DNA of 64,000 nucleotides from Magnetospirillum aberrantis SpK (GTDB taxonomy: Bacteria > Pseudomonadota > Alphaproteobacteria > Rhodospirillales > Magnetospirillaceae): assembly GCF_011022235.1 (NCBI RefSeq), contig NZ_JAAIYP010000034.1:248001-312000 (forward strand), read 5' to 3'. Positions 36,678 through 43,354 of this stretch are shown here, piece after piece. A program made the position numbers and the translations under genes. The notes beneath the pieces are model-generated. The model saw only the letters and a program-made list of their open reading frames with translations. It had not been told where the DNA came from and made no database searches. Positions within the stretch are counted from its first letter, which is position 1. The number at the start of each line of letters is the position of its first letter.

Positions 36678-37337
36678 ATGGCCGAGGACGACGAGCCCCT
36701 GATGGGGCGCCCCCGACAAAAATTGGTGGAAACCAAGGAAAAATGGGCGCGTGAAGGCCGTGCCCTGACCGGTCGTGCCGGCAAGGACCGCCTGCCGCCC
36801 GGCCAGCGCCTCACCGCAGAATGGCCGGTGCTCGACCTTGGCATCTGTCCCAACCTGTCCACCGACGACTGGTCGCTCAGCGTCGGTGGTGCGGTCGAGA
36901 CACCGCTGAAATGGTCATGGGCCGATTTCATGGCCCAGCCGCAGGTGGAGCAGACCAGCGACATCCATTGCGTCACCACATGGTCGCGTTACGACAACAC
37001 CTGGAACGGCGTGTCGGCCCGCCATCTTCTGGCCTGTGCCCGGCCACGATCCAGTGCGGAATTCGTCATGTTCCGCTCGTATGACGGCTACACCACCAAC
37101 GTCCCTTTGAAATATTTCGACGACGACGACGTATTGCTGGCCCATTCCTGGGAAGGCGCACCATTGACCCGCGACCATGGCGGGCCGGTGCGGGTGGTCA
37201 TCCCCAAGCTTTACTTCTGGAAAAGCGCCAAATGGCTGCGCGCCATCACCTTCATGGACAAGGATTGTCCGGGATATTGGGAGGTGCGCGGCTATCACGA
37301 CCGCGGCGACCCATGGCGCGAGGAGAGATATCGTTAG
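36678..37337 (+). CDS. Sulfite oxidase-like molybdopterin-domain oxidoreductase
   Basis: A 219-residue protein with the sulfite-oxidase Mo-cofactor fold (COG2041, YuiH-like, without a dimerisation domain). The Mo-ligand Cys is Cys98 in SDIHCVTTWSRYDNTWNGV. Other family blocks are VMFRSYDGYTTNVPL, LAHSWEGAPLTRDHGGPVRV and PKLYFWKSAKWLR. There is no Tat or Sec signal, so it is probably cytoplasmic. The physiological substrate is unknown; relatives include short YuiH-type proteins. Its TAG stop is the first triplet of a palindromic repeat element. Confidence 0.88.
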   Translation: MAEDDEPLMGRPRQKLVETKEKWAREGRALTGRAGKDRLPPGQRLTAEWPVLDLGICPNLSTDDWSLSVGGAVETPLKWSWADFMAQPQVEQTSDIHCVTTWSRYDNTWNGVSARHLLACARPRSSAEFVMFRSYDGYTTNVPLKYFDDDDVLLAHSWEGAPLTRDHGGPVRVVIPKLYFWKSAKWLRAITFMDKDCPGYWEVRGYHDRGDPWREERYR

Positions 37338-37466
37338 TGCATTGAAGCATTCAGATGATTCAATGTACCAAGCCTGAGCGGCGCCTGAGCCTGGCTTGTG
37401 CCGGAGGCACAGCCGCCAAAGGCAAACCTAGTGCGATGACGCATCTGAATGCGTCATCGCACTAGG
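37337..37466. repeat. Composite palindromic repeat (REPIN-like pair of related palindromes)
   Basis: Unit A (37337-37368) is an imperfect palindrome of 14-base arms with loop TCAG, 12 of 14 positions pairing. Unit B (37427-37466) is a perfect 18-base palindrome with loop CTGA. The reverse complement of unit B reads TAGTGCGATGACGCATTCAG, clearly related to TAGTGCATTGAAGCATTCAG of unit A, so the two units are in inverted orientation. Between them is another hairpin (GGCTTGTGCC at 37393-37402 with GGCACAGCC at 37406-37414, one bulge). This is the architecture of paired REP elements (REPIN) or a tiny MITE. Confidence 0.7.
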
Positions 37467-37529
37467 CGACGGTCAGCCGGGCGATATGCTAGGCTTCGGC
37501 CCGGTTCCCATCCTGGCCGGAGTATCCTT

Positions 37530-38024
37530 TTGGTCCTCACCCCGCCCCGTCCCGGCATTTCCCCGTGGCATCCGGCCGCGCTGCTCGCCACCTGGTTCGG
37601 CAGCGGCCTGCTGCCCAAAGCCCCCGGCACCTGGGGCTCGTTGGCTGCCTTGCCCTTCGCCTGGGGATTGGGATTGGTCGGCGGGTGGCCGCTGTTGCTG
37701 GCCAGCTCGCTTGCCTGTTTCGTCGTCGGCTGGTGGGCGGTGGCGATTTATGTGCGGCGGACAGGTGCCGACGACCCGTCCGAGGTGGTGATCGACGAAG
37801 TGGCCGGGCAATGGCTGGTATTGGCCGCCGCGCCGCCCGAACCGTTGTTTTACGTGGCGGGCTTCGCCCTGTTCCGCTTTCTCGACATCACCAAGCCGTG
37901 GCCGGCCGGATGGGCCGACCGTCATGTCCACGGCGGAATCGGCGTCATGCTTGACGACATGTTGGCCGCCGTCTACGGCGCGGCCCTGGTAGCGCTGATC
38001 GCGTTGTGGGGGGCGTTGCCGTGA
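37530..38024 (+). CDS. pgpA: Phosphatidylglycerophosphatase A
   Basis: A 164-residue PgpA-type membrane phosphatase dephosphorylating phosphatidylglycerol-phosphate. The N-terminal LLATWFGSGLLPKAPGTWGS and VVIDEVAGQWLVLA motifs, and later LFRFLDITKPWPAGWADR plus GGIGVMLDDMLAAVYGA, carry the conserved acidic residues. The TTG at 37530 has GGAG seven bases upstream and gives a family-length product; the longer frame to 37449 runs into the palindromic repeat. It overlaps cinA by 4 bases. Confidence 0.92.
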   Translation: MVLTPPRPGISPWHPAALLATWFGSGLLPKAPGTWGSLAALPFAWGLGLVGGWPLLLASSLACFVVGWWAVAIYVRRTGADDPSEVVIDEVAGQWLVLAAAPPEPLFYVAGFALFRFLDITKPWPAGWADRHVHGGIGVMLDDMLAAVYGAALVALIALWGALP

Positions 38025-38509
38025 TCGACGAAACCCAACGGCACGCCGCGCGACGGCTGTTGGATCTGTGCCGCGCCAAGGAGTTGCATGCGGTCACCGC
38101 GGAATCGTGCACCGGCGGCTTGGTGGCGGCGGCATTGACGGCCGTCCCCGGCTCCTCGGCGGTGGTCGATCGTGGTTTCGTCACCTATTCCAACGAGGCC
38201 AAGGCCGAGATGCTGGGGGTGGAGATGGCGTTGATCGAACGTTTCGGGGCCGTATCCGAGCCGGTGGCCCGTGCCATGGCCGAAGGGGCCTTGGCACATT
38301 CACGTGCCCAAATATCGGTGGCGGTCACCGGCGTCGCCGGACCCGGCGGCGGCAGCGCCGACAAGCCCGTGGGGCTGGTACATTTCGCCGCAGCCCGCCT
38401 GGACGGCACAACCTTGACCCGCCACCACGTCTTCACTGGTAACCGCGATGCGGTTCGCGGGCAATCGGTGCTGGCCGCGCTCGCCCTGTTAACCGAAATC
38501 GCCGGCTAA
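38021..38509 (+). CDS. CinA C-terminal domain protein (nicotinamide-nucleotide amidase type)
   Basis: A 162-residue stand-alone CinA C-terminal domain (PncC-like), which deamidates nicotinamide mononucleotide in NAD recycling. Diagnostic segments are VTAESCTGGLVAAAL, then VVDRGFVTYSNEAKAEMLGV and ISVAVTGVAGPGGGSADKPVG. I chose the GTG at 38021, whose first bases overlap the pgpA stop (GTGA). The pgpA-cinA order is widespread in alphaproteobacteria. Its end overlaps the convergent 103-residue gene by 21 bases. Confidence 0.92.
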   Translation: MIDETQRHAARRLLDLCRAKELHAVTAESCTGGLVAAALTAVPGSSAVVDRGFVTYSNEAKAEMLGVEMALIERFGAVSEPVARAMAEGALAHSRAQISVAVTGVAGPGGGSADKPVGLVHFAAARLDGTTLTRHHVFTGNRDAVRGQSVLAALALLTEIAG

Positions 38510-38800
38510 GACCGCGACAGCCGCCCGCAGAACGGCCAACGGCACGGTCGGCGCCGCCGCTTCCACATGCGCGCCCTGACAACTGAAAGCGGCGTAGGGC
38601 AGCACGCCCGAAACGTCGAACCCCACATGCATATGCCAGTCGGGTAAGGCGGCACGCGCCCAGGCCAAGGCTGCCTCGGCCGATTCGGTGACGCCGGGGC
38701 TCGCCAAGGCGGCATCAAGGGCAAAATCGGGACCGCTGGCAGCGTCGAGACGACGCTTGAGGTCATGCCAATCGGGCAGCGAAGAGAGATCGGCGACCAT
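38489..38800 (-). CDS. Hypothetical protein, 103 residues
   Basis: A small soluble protein starting MVADLSSLPDWHDLKRRLDA, with alternating acidic and Ala-rich helices, and GFDVSGVLPYAAFSCQGAHV in the C-terminal half. No family is recognised. It is convergent with cinA (21-base overlap) and divergent from the cyclic-nucleotide-binding gene. The regular codon pattern and the presence of an intergenic gap upstream support a real gene, but the overlap with cinA lowers confidence. Confidence 0.55.
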   Translation of the reverse strand: MVADLSSLPDWHDLKRRLDAASGPDFALDAALASPGVTESAEAALAWARAALPDWHMHVGFDVSGVLPYAAFSCQGAHVEAAAPTVPLAVLRAAVAVLAGDFG

Positions 38801-38902
38801 TCCTTGATCCTAACACAAGGGAACCGTCCGCATGTTCGATTTGAAAAAGCATGCGCTTTTCCCCTAATCTTCGGCGGCTTTCGGGGATTATCGGGCAAAA
38901 AC

Positions 38903-39541
38903 ATGACCGGCGACAATTGTGGTGGCGACATGGAAGAGATCGGCCGTCTTCACCTGAAATCAGGCGAACACGTCTTCAGCCAAGGCGATCATGGAGACGC
39001 CGCCTACATGGTGCAAAGCGGCTGTGTTTCGCTGAGCCAGAACTACGACGGTCGCCAGATCGACGTCGGCCGGGTTGGTCCCGGTGAAATTTTCGGCGAG
39101 ATGACGCTGATGGACAGCGACCGTCACGGCGTCACCGCCACCGCCGCCGAAGATTGCGAACTGGCGGTGATCCCTCTGCGGGTGTTCCGCCACAAACTCG
39201 ACACCGCCGATTGCGTCATCCGCGCTGTCATGGAAATGTTCGTCCGCAACATCCGCACATCACCGCGCCTGTTTCTTCGCCGACCACGCAGCCTACGCGA
39301 CCATGTCCGGCAGATGTCGTCGTTTTCCTGGAACATACGCCGTTTCGCCAGCCGCACGGGCGACACTGCCACCGCCGAAAACATGATCAAGGTTCTCGAC
39401 CGGCTGGACACGGTTCTCGACGATCTAGCCGAAATCGCCGAACTGACCGCCGACCAGCGTCATGACCTGATCGCCGACGAAGAACTGAACGGCGTCCAGT
39501 TCGAGCAGGTGGTCGGCAGCGAGGGACGGCGCAAGATATGA
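38903..39541 (+). CDS. Cyclic-nucleotide-binding domain protein lacking a visible HTH
   Basis: A 212-residue protein. Residues about 10-120 form a CRP-type cNMP-binding domain: HLKSGEHVFSQGDHGDAAYM, then the phosphate-binding cassette region GEIFGEMTLMDSDRHGVTAT (61-80). Arg74 aligns with the cyclic-phosphate Arg, but the next residues are His-Gly instead of Ser/Thr-Ala. The C-terminal 90 residues (RLFLRRPRSLRDHVRQMSSF to the end) look helical and show no winged-helix DNA-binding motif, so this is not an ordinary CRP/FNR regulator. The ATG at 38903 (or 38930) is the likely start. A nucleotide or protein-protein sensor role is inferred. Confidence 0.75.
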   Translation: MTGDNCGGDMEEIGRLHLKSGEHVFSQGDHGDAAYMVQSGCVSLSQNYDGRQIDVGRVGPGEIFGEMTLMDSDRHGVTATAAEDCELAVIPLRVFRHKLDTADCVIRAVMEMFVRNIRTSPRLFLRRPRSLRDHVRQMSSFSWNIRRFASRTGDTATAENMIKVLDRLDTVLDDLAEIAELTADQRHDLIADEELNGVQFEQVVGSEGRRKI

Positions 39542-39568
39542 CGCGCCGTTCCCCGAAATCCCCGCGTA

Positions 39569-39736
39569 TCAGCCGTTCTTGACCCGTCCGAGAAAAGATT
39601 CCACCTGACGTGACAGGTTGTCCGCCTGTTCCGCCAAACTGGTCGCCTCGCCCACCCGTTCTTTCGAGAACTGCTCAAGGCGGTGAGCCTGACCGGAAAG
39701 GCCATAGCCGGAAGGTATACCCCCAGTCATAACCAT
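39569..39736 (-). pseudogene. Remnant of a methyl-accepting chemotaxis protein C-terminus
   Basis: A 55-residue open stretch whose last about 40 residues (ERVGEATSLAEQADNLSRQV then ESFLGRVKNG) match the conserved C-terminal end of MCP signalling domains, where a helix closes with a short flexible tail. Upstream sequence does not continue the MCP helix: it passes through a Gly/Pro stretch and abuts the msrA end. This is best read as a decayed 3' fragment left after deletion, perhaps when msrA was placed here. It could be a tiny expressed frame from ATG 39736, but I see no ribosome-binding site. Confidence 0.6.
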
Positions 39737-39778
39737 TCTGGATCACGGCCCATCGGGCGGTGCCAATCCAGGGCTGTC

Positions 39779-40420
39779 CTACCGTTGCGGGCAGCGTATG
39801 CCGGTCCCACCCAAACCGCAATAGCCACCGGGATTCTTGGCCAGGTATTGCTGGTGATAGGGCTCGGCGTAATAGAACGGGCCCAGCTTGATGCTTTCGG
39901 TGGTGATGGCGCCATATCCGGCTGCGTTCAAGAGCCCCTGATAGGTTTGGCGGGCAGCCTCGGCCTCGGCCGATTGCGCGGCCGTCGTCAGATACAGCCC
40001 GGAACGGTATTGCGTGCCGATGTCGTTCCCCTGGCGCATTCCTTGGGTCGGGTCGTGGTTTTCCCAAAACACCCGCAACAACGTGGCGAAGCTGACGGTT
40101 TCTGGATCGAAGACCACCAGCACCGCCTCGGTATGGCCGGTCCGGCCGCTGCAAACCTCCTCGTACAGGGGATTGGGGGTGAAACCGCCCACATAGCCGA
40201 CCGCGGTCGTGTGAACCCCAGGTATCCCCCAGAACTTGCGTTCCGCTCCCCAAAAACACCCCATTGCGAAAACGGCGCTTTCGCAATGGGGCGGGAACGG
40301 TGCCGCCAGCGGCGTTCCCAGAACCACATGGGTCTCTGGCAACGGCATGACGTCGTCTCGACCGGGCAAGGCCTCGGCGGCGGTGACCATCAGCATCTTA
40401 CTGGAACCGAACAAGGACAT
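39779..40420 (-). CDS. msrA: Peptide-methionine (S)-S-oxide reductase MsrA
   Basis: A 213-residue MsrA that repairs oxidised methionine. The catalytic Cys55 is in [19 protein letters not shown]. Further blocks are [20 protein letters not shown], then [31 protein letters not shown] and YRSGLY. The C-terminal [10 protein letters not shown] carries a likely recycling Cys. The ATG at 40420 (MSLFGSSK) has AGGA upstream; further in-frame extension to 40537 is not MsrA-like. The gene is divergent from tRNA-Met. Confidence 0.96.
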   Translation of the reverse strand: MSLFGSSKMLMVTAAEALPGRDDVMPLPETHVVLGTPLAAPFPPHCESAVFAMGCFWGAERKFWGIPGVHTTAVGYVGGFTPNPLYEEVCSGRTGHTEAVLVVFDPETVSFATLLRVFWENHDPTQGMRQGNDIGTQYRSGLYLTTAAQSAEAEAARQTYQGLLNAAGYGAITTESIKLGPFYYAEPYHQQYLAKNPGGYCGLGGTGIRCPQR

Positions 40421-40530
40421 GAGGACGTTTCCTTTTCCCTTTCCTGCCCAGATAAGGGACGCCCCACCCGATTGCCAGCCCCACCCTATCCGCTCTCGGA
40501 AGTTTTTTTCAAAGTGTTTCGCGACACCGC

Positions 40531-40559
40531 TTGACACCCCCCACGATCCCCTTTATACG
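40531..40559 (+). promoter_or_regulatory. Consensus sigma-70-type promoter of tRNA-Met
   Basis: TTGACA at 40531-40536, a 17-base spacer, and TATACG at 40554-40559. The tRNA starts 20 bases further on. This is the best-matching housekeeping promoter seen in the window. Confidence 0.75.
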
Positions 40560-40578
40560 AACGCTCCTCGCGTGGTTC

Positions 40579-40655
40579 GGCGGGGTAGCTCAGCTGGTTA
40601 GAGCACGGGAATCATAATCCTGGGGTCGGGGGTTCAAGTCCCTCTCCCGCTACCA
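40579..40655 (+). tRNA. tRNA-Met (CAT anticodon, elongator type)
   Basis: A 77-base cloverleaf: acceptor GGCGGGG with TCCCGCT, D-arm GCTCAGCTGGTTAGAGC, anticodon stem CGGGA/TCCTG with loop ATCATAA (anticodon CAT), T-arm GGGGG-TTCAAGT-CCCTC, and encoded ACCA. The GAATCATAATCC context is typical of elongator tRNA-Met rather than initiator. The 3' end is the likely integration target for the phage genome that follows. Confidence 0.95.
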
Positions 40656-40676
40656 AAACTACGTTAGGAAAATCAA

Positions 40677-40718
40677 GGGGCTACGGGTCTATGTCGACCT
40701 GTGGCCCCTTTGCTTTTT
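40677..40718 (+). terminator. Terminator of tRNA-Met
   Basis: A 13-base stem (40677-40689 with 40696-40708, two G-U wobbles) with loop TATGTC is followed by TTTGCTTTTT. It lies 21 bases after the tRNA. A second small hairpin AAAACAC-GTCCT-GTGTTTT (40721-40739) follows. Confidence 0.75.
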
Positions 40719-40795
40719 CCAAAACACGTCCTGTGTTTTTCCAAAAAGTGGCGCACGCCTGTTCCCTATCGGTTTCAATGATGCCGAGGTGACCA

Positions 40796-41293
40796 ATGGA
40801 ACTGCCTCCCGAGAAACCCGGTGATGTTCGGCTAGAAGTTGATCCGAATGTCACTCCGAGATGGGCTGAAGTTATCAATTTGGCCGACGTGCGCGTTCAG
40901 TTCGGACGCCCGCGCTATCCAGGTGGCCGGGTGTGTGACCATCGGTCGATGTTTTACAACGTCGAGGACCGCAGAGTTTGGTGCCGAGATTGCGAAAAAA
41001 CGATTGATGGCTTTGATGCCTTTCTCGTCCTCGTAAAGCACTTTGCCGCAATGGAGCGCGCTGCTCGGCATAAGCTGGATCAGGCGGCAGCGGCCGAGAA
41101 AGCACATCTCGGGCGGCGGGCGGCGAAGGAACTGGACCATGCCTGGTCAGGGCGGCAAATGGCCGTCGCATGCCCGCATTGTCGCGGCGGGCTGCTGCCC
41201 GAAGATTTCACCGAAAGGGGAATTTCAGCCACGTCGCGCGAAATCGAACTGGCGCGGCGGAACCGCGGCGACAAAAACGACAGCACAAGGTGA
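40796..41293 (+). CDS. Phage zinc-ribbon-like protein, 165 residues
   Basis: A charged protein with two clusters of potential zinc ligands: Cys47, His49, Cys63 and Cys66 (GGRVCDHRS then VWCRDCEKTIDGF), and the pair Cys126/Cys129 (VACPHCRGG). The helix between them (about 75-115) is Ala/Lys-rich. I do not recognise a named family. Such single-ribbon proteins are frequent in phage early regions and usually bind nucleic acid. The ATG at 40796 follows GAGGTG. It is the first plus-strand gene of the phage and is separated by 107 bases, containing a promoter, from the next gene. Confidence 0.75.
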   Translation: MELPPEKPGDVRLEVDPNVTPRWAEVINLADVRVQFGRPRYPGGRVCDHRSMFYNVEDRRVWCRDCEKTIDGFDAFLVLVKHFAAMERAARHKLDQAAAAEKAHLGRRAAKELDHAWSGRQMAVACPHCRGGLLPEDFTERGISATSREIELARRNRGDKNDSTR

Positions 41294-41314
41294 CGGGCCA
41301 CCCGTAAAAACCCC

Positions 41315-41343
41315 TTGACGCCGTACATAATGTTATGTACATT
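41315..41343 (+). promoter_or_regulatory. Promoter overlapped by an 18-base palindromic operator
   Basis: TTGACG (41315-41320), 17-base spacer, TACATT (41338-41343). The spacer and -10 overlap the perfect palindrome GTACATAA-TG-TTATGTAC (41323-41340). A dimeric repressor bound there would block the promoter. The four following plus-strand genes are its likely targets. Confidence 0.65.
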
Positions 41344-41400
41344 TAGATCATCAGGGCGCGGGGAGGATGGCTCTCTGCAAGAGTGGAAAGGACCACTGAA

Positions 41401-41760
41401 ATGACCACCTACACCCACATCACTTCCCAGGGCGAATACCACGTTTCCGGCCTGACCGCTGTCGAAGCGGCCATTGCCCGGCTCACCCATGACGGTGCCA
41501 CCTATGAATTGCGCCGGGATACGGATGGCATGTGGACCGTGTTTTCCAGCAACGGCCTGGGTAGCATGAGCCCTGCCTACGATGGCCCGGAGCCCTATGG
41601 CCGCCTGCTGAATTCCTTCGCCGCGACCGAGGCGGAAGCCCTGGCCGAACTGGCGCCGCGCATCATCAAGGCCGACTGGTCTGACAGCGAATATGTCATG
41701 ACCGACGCCGACTATGAGGCAATGGTGGCCGAAGCTCTGGAAGGACAAGACGATGAATAA
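41401..41760 (+). CDS. Phage hypothetical protein, 119 residues
   Basis: A small acidic protein (MTTYTHITSQGEYHVSGLTA at the start, an acidic EALEGQDDE end). The first half is predicted beta-rich with DGATYELRRDTDGMWTVFSS. No family is recognised. The ATG at 41401 follows GAAAGGA; the ORF could extend six residues to 41383. It is the first gene behind the operator-controlled promoter, and its end overlaps the next gene by 8 bases. Confidence 0.65.
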   Translation: MTTYTHITSQGEYHVSGLTAVEAAIARLTHDGATYELRRDTDGMWTVFSSNGLGSMSPAYDGPEPYGRLLNSFAATEAEALAELAPRIIKADWSDSEYVMTDADYEAMVAEALEGQDDE

Positions 41761-42133
41761 GAGCGGCCTGGACAAGGCTAAGTCCCTGGTCCGGCACCAC
41801 CTGGACCAGGGACGCTCGGTCGGCGGCGTCTCGCTGACCCTGTACGCGGATGCGGTGCAGTACGCCACGCATCATCCCGGCGAGGATTTTGCCGAGCACC
41901 AGCGGCAGCGCGCCGAACTGGTGGCGTGGTTGGCCGCGCAACAAATCACCGTGATCGATATCCCGGTTTCCGCCCAGGAGCGGGCAGACAGCGCGACCCT
42001 GGCGGAACGCGCGGTGTTGTCCACAAATGGTGCAGCCATCGGCCTGAACATTGGCTATCAGCAAGACCAGGGCGGCGCCTATGTCGGATGGGCACTGACT
42101 GCCCCCAGGCACATCAGCAAGGGAGAGCGGTGA
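41753..42133 (+). CDS. Phage hypothetical protein, 126 residues
   Basis: Starts MNKSGLDKAKSLVRHHLDQG, a basic helix, and continues with mixed helices and a Gly-rich end (IGLNIGYQQDQGGAYVGWAL). No family is recognised. The ATG at 41753 has GGAAGGA upstream and overlaps the previous gene's end by 8 bases; its stop overlaps the next start (TGATG). This tight packing supports a real, translationally coupled gene. Confidence 0.65.
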   Translation: MNKSGLDKAKSLVRHHLDQGRSVGGVSLTLYADAVQYATHHPGEDFAEHQRQRAELVAWLAAQQITVIDIPVSAQERADSATLAERAVLSTNGAAIGLNIGYQQDQGGAYVGWALTAPRHISKGER

Positions 42134-42552
42134 TGACCGCCTTCGCCCTTCTTCTTTCCTTGGTCGGTCTCTCGCATCGGGAGGCCGCTAATTTCGTCGG
42201 CGTCAGCATCGACAGCGTGCGCGGCTGGATCAACGGCCGCCGCACCCCACCCGCCGCCGTACTGGACGAACTGCGCGCCATGATCGCCGCCCAGGAACTG
42301 GCGGCGGCGGAAGCCCTGGAGTTGATCACAGAACAGTACGAAGAGGCGCTAGGCGCCGGCCGGAAATTAACCGCCATCGATCTAGGCTATCCGGCCGACG
42401 ACGCCGAGGCCACGCTGCTAGGTCTACCCTGCGTCAGTGCGTGGCGGATGATGGCCGCCCGCGTGGTGGCTAAATCTCCGGTCCCGGTGCGGCTTATTCC
42501 GCGCAGCTCGACCCTGGCGACGGCCGGAGCCGCCGAGGCGCACGGAAAATGA
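42133..42552 (+). CDS. Phage HTH-containing protein, 139 residues
   Basis: The N-terminal 50 residues contain a helix-turn-helix of XRE/transposon-regulator style: GLSHREAANFVGVSIDSVRG then WINGRRTPPAAVLDEL. The rest is an Ala/Glu-rich helix and a basic Pro-containing tail. It may be a repressor or phage regulatory protein, possibly acting at the palindrome at 41323-41340, but the HTH is short and not diagnostic. It starts inside the previous stop (TGATG), and the HNH gene starts inside its own stop (ATGA). Confidence 0.65.
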   Translation: MTAFALLLSLVGLSHREAANFVGVSIDSVRGWINGRRTPPAAVLDELRAMIAAQELAAAEALELITEQYEEALGAGRKLTAIDLGYPADDAEATLLGLPCVSAWRMMAARVVAKSPVPVRLIPRSSTLATAGAAEAHGK

Positions 42553-42815
42553 AGCCTCGCCATCATCGCGGGCGGTGCCCGTACTGTGGAACGACGATGA
42601 TGACTGGTGCCGATCCTGGACGATATCCCACGATAGATCATAAAACCCCCAGGTGCCGGGGCGGCCGAGAGACCGTGTGGTGTTGTGCGAGGTGTAATAA
42701 CCTCAAGGGCGATTTAACGCCCACTGAATGGTCTGAATTTAGGAACGCTCACCCAGACTGGATATATTGGAGTGGCCGGGCCATTTCCCGATGGAAAGCG
42801 GAGTGGCGTAGCTGA
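42549..42815 (+). CDS. HNH endonuclease, 88 residues
   Basis: A compact HNH nuclease. The first zinc pair is Cys10-x2-Cys13 (RCPYCGTTM). The catalytic segment is TIDHKTPRCRGGR (Asp30, His31), and the second zinc pair and Asn are in CCARCNNLKGD (Cys46, Cys49, Asn50/51). Small HNH proteins of this type sit beside terminase in many siphophages and assist DNA packaging. Here it lies at the opposite end of the visible structural block, next to lysis genes. In a circularly permuted or cos-ended prophage it could still be near terminase when the phage DNA is circular, but it could also be a homing or accessory nuclease. Confidence 0.85.
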   Translation: MKPRHHRGRCPYCGTTMMTGADPGRYPTIDHKTPRCRGGRETVWCCARCNNLKGDLTPTEWSEFRNAHPDWIYWSGRAISRWKAEWRS

Positions 42816-42848
42816 AATTTCTGTCCAAGGTGACCCTGATCGGCTGGG

Positions 42849-43343
42849 TCACCGCGCGACACCCCGCTCTTTTTCTCGCATGCGGATGAAGGACATGCCG
42901 AGCAACGACCCGACAAGGCCCAGGATATCGGCGATGCCCATTTCCGGCAGCGGAACAAGGGCCGGCGGCGTCGCCTGGAAGCAGGCCCAGACCCACATGC
43001 CGGTGCCGATGGCGAAGCGGGGGATGTAATAGACGGCCAGGGAAGCGGCACAGACCCAACCGATGGCGGGGCGCCAGCCGGCGACGAACAGGCTGGAACT
43101 GGCCGCCTCGATCTTGTTGACCTCGATCTGGGCGAGGTCGAGGCCGGAGATGGTGGCCATCTCCTGAAGCTCGCCGCTCTGCTGCATTTTCAGCAATTCG
43201 AGCTTGGCTTGAGCCGCCTGCGTCGGGTCGGGCCAGAGGCGGTCGATGATCTTGCCGCCAAGCCCGGCGATGGCGGTGATGGGGCTGGCGGCACCGGATG
43301 CCGCCCCGCCCAGGGCATCGCCCAGGATTGATCCAATTCCCAT
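42849..43343 (-). CDS. Holin of the 3TM GTA-holin superfamily
   Basis: A 164-residue protein with N-terminal Gly/Ala-rich sequence, an amphipathic helix (PTQAAQAKLELLKMQQSGEL) and C-terminal hydrophobic helices. The block EVNKIEAASSSLFVAGWRPA, then IGWVCAASLAVYYIPRFAIG, is the signature of GTA_holin_3TM. It forms inner-membrane lesions that release the endolysin. It follows the GH19 gene on the same strand, only 11 bases downstream, and ends the minus-strand phage block. Confidence 0.88.
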   Translation of the reverse strand: MGIGSILGDALGGAASGAASPITAIAGLGGKIIDRLWPDPTQAAQAKLELLKMQQSGELQEMATISGLDLAQIEVNKIEAASSSLFVAGWRPAIGWVCAASLAVYYIPRFAIGTGMWVWACFQATPPALVPLPEMGIADILGLVGSLLGMSFIRMREKERGVAR

Positions 43344-43354
43344 GTCACACCTCC

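Noticed and set aside
40681-40878. 65-residue minus-strand frame
   Set aside because: Lies across the tRNA terminator and the start of the zinc-site gene, with no ribosome-binding site; an artifact of low coding constraint.
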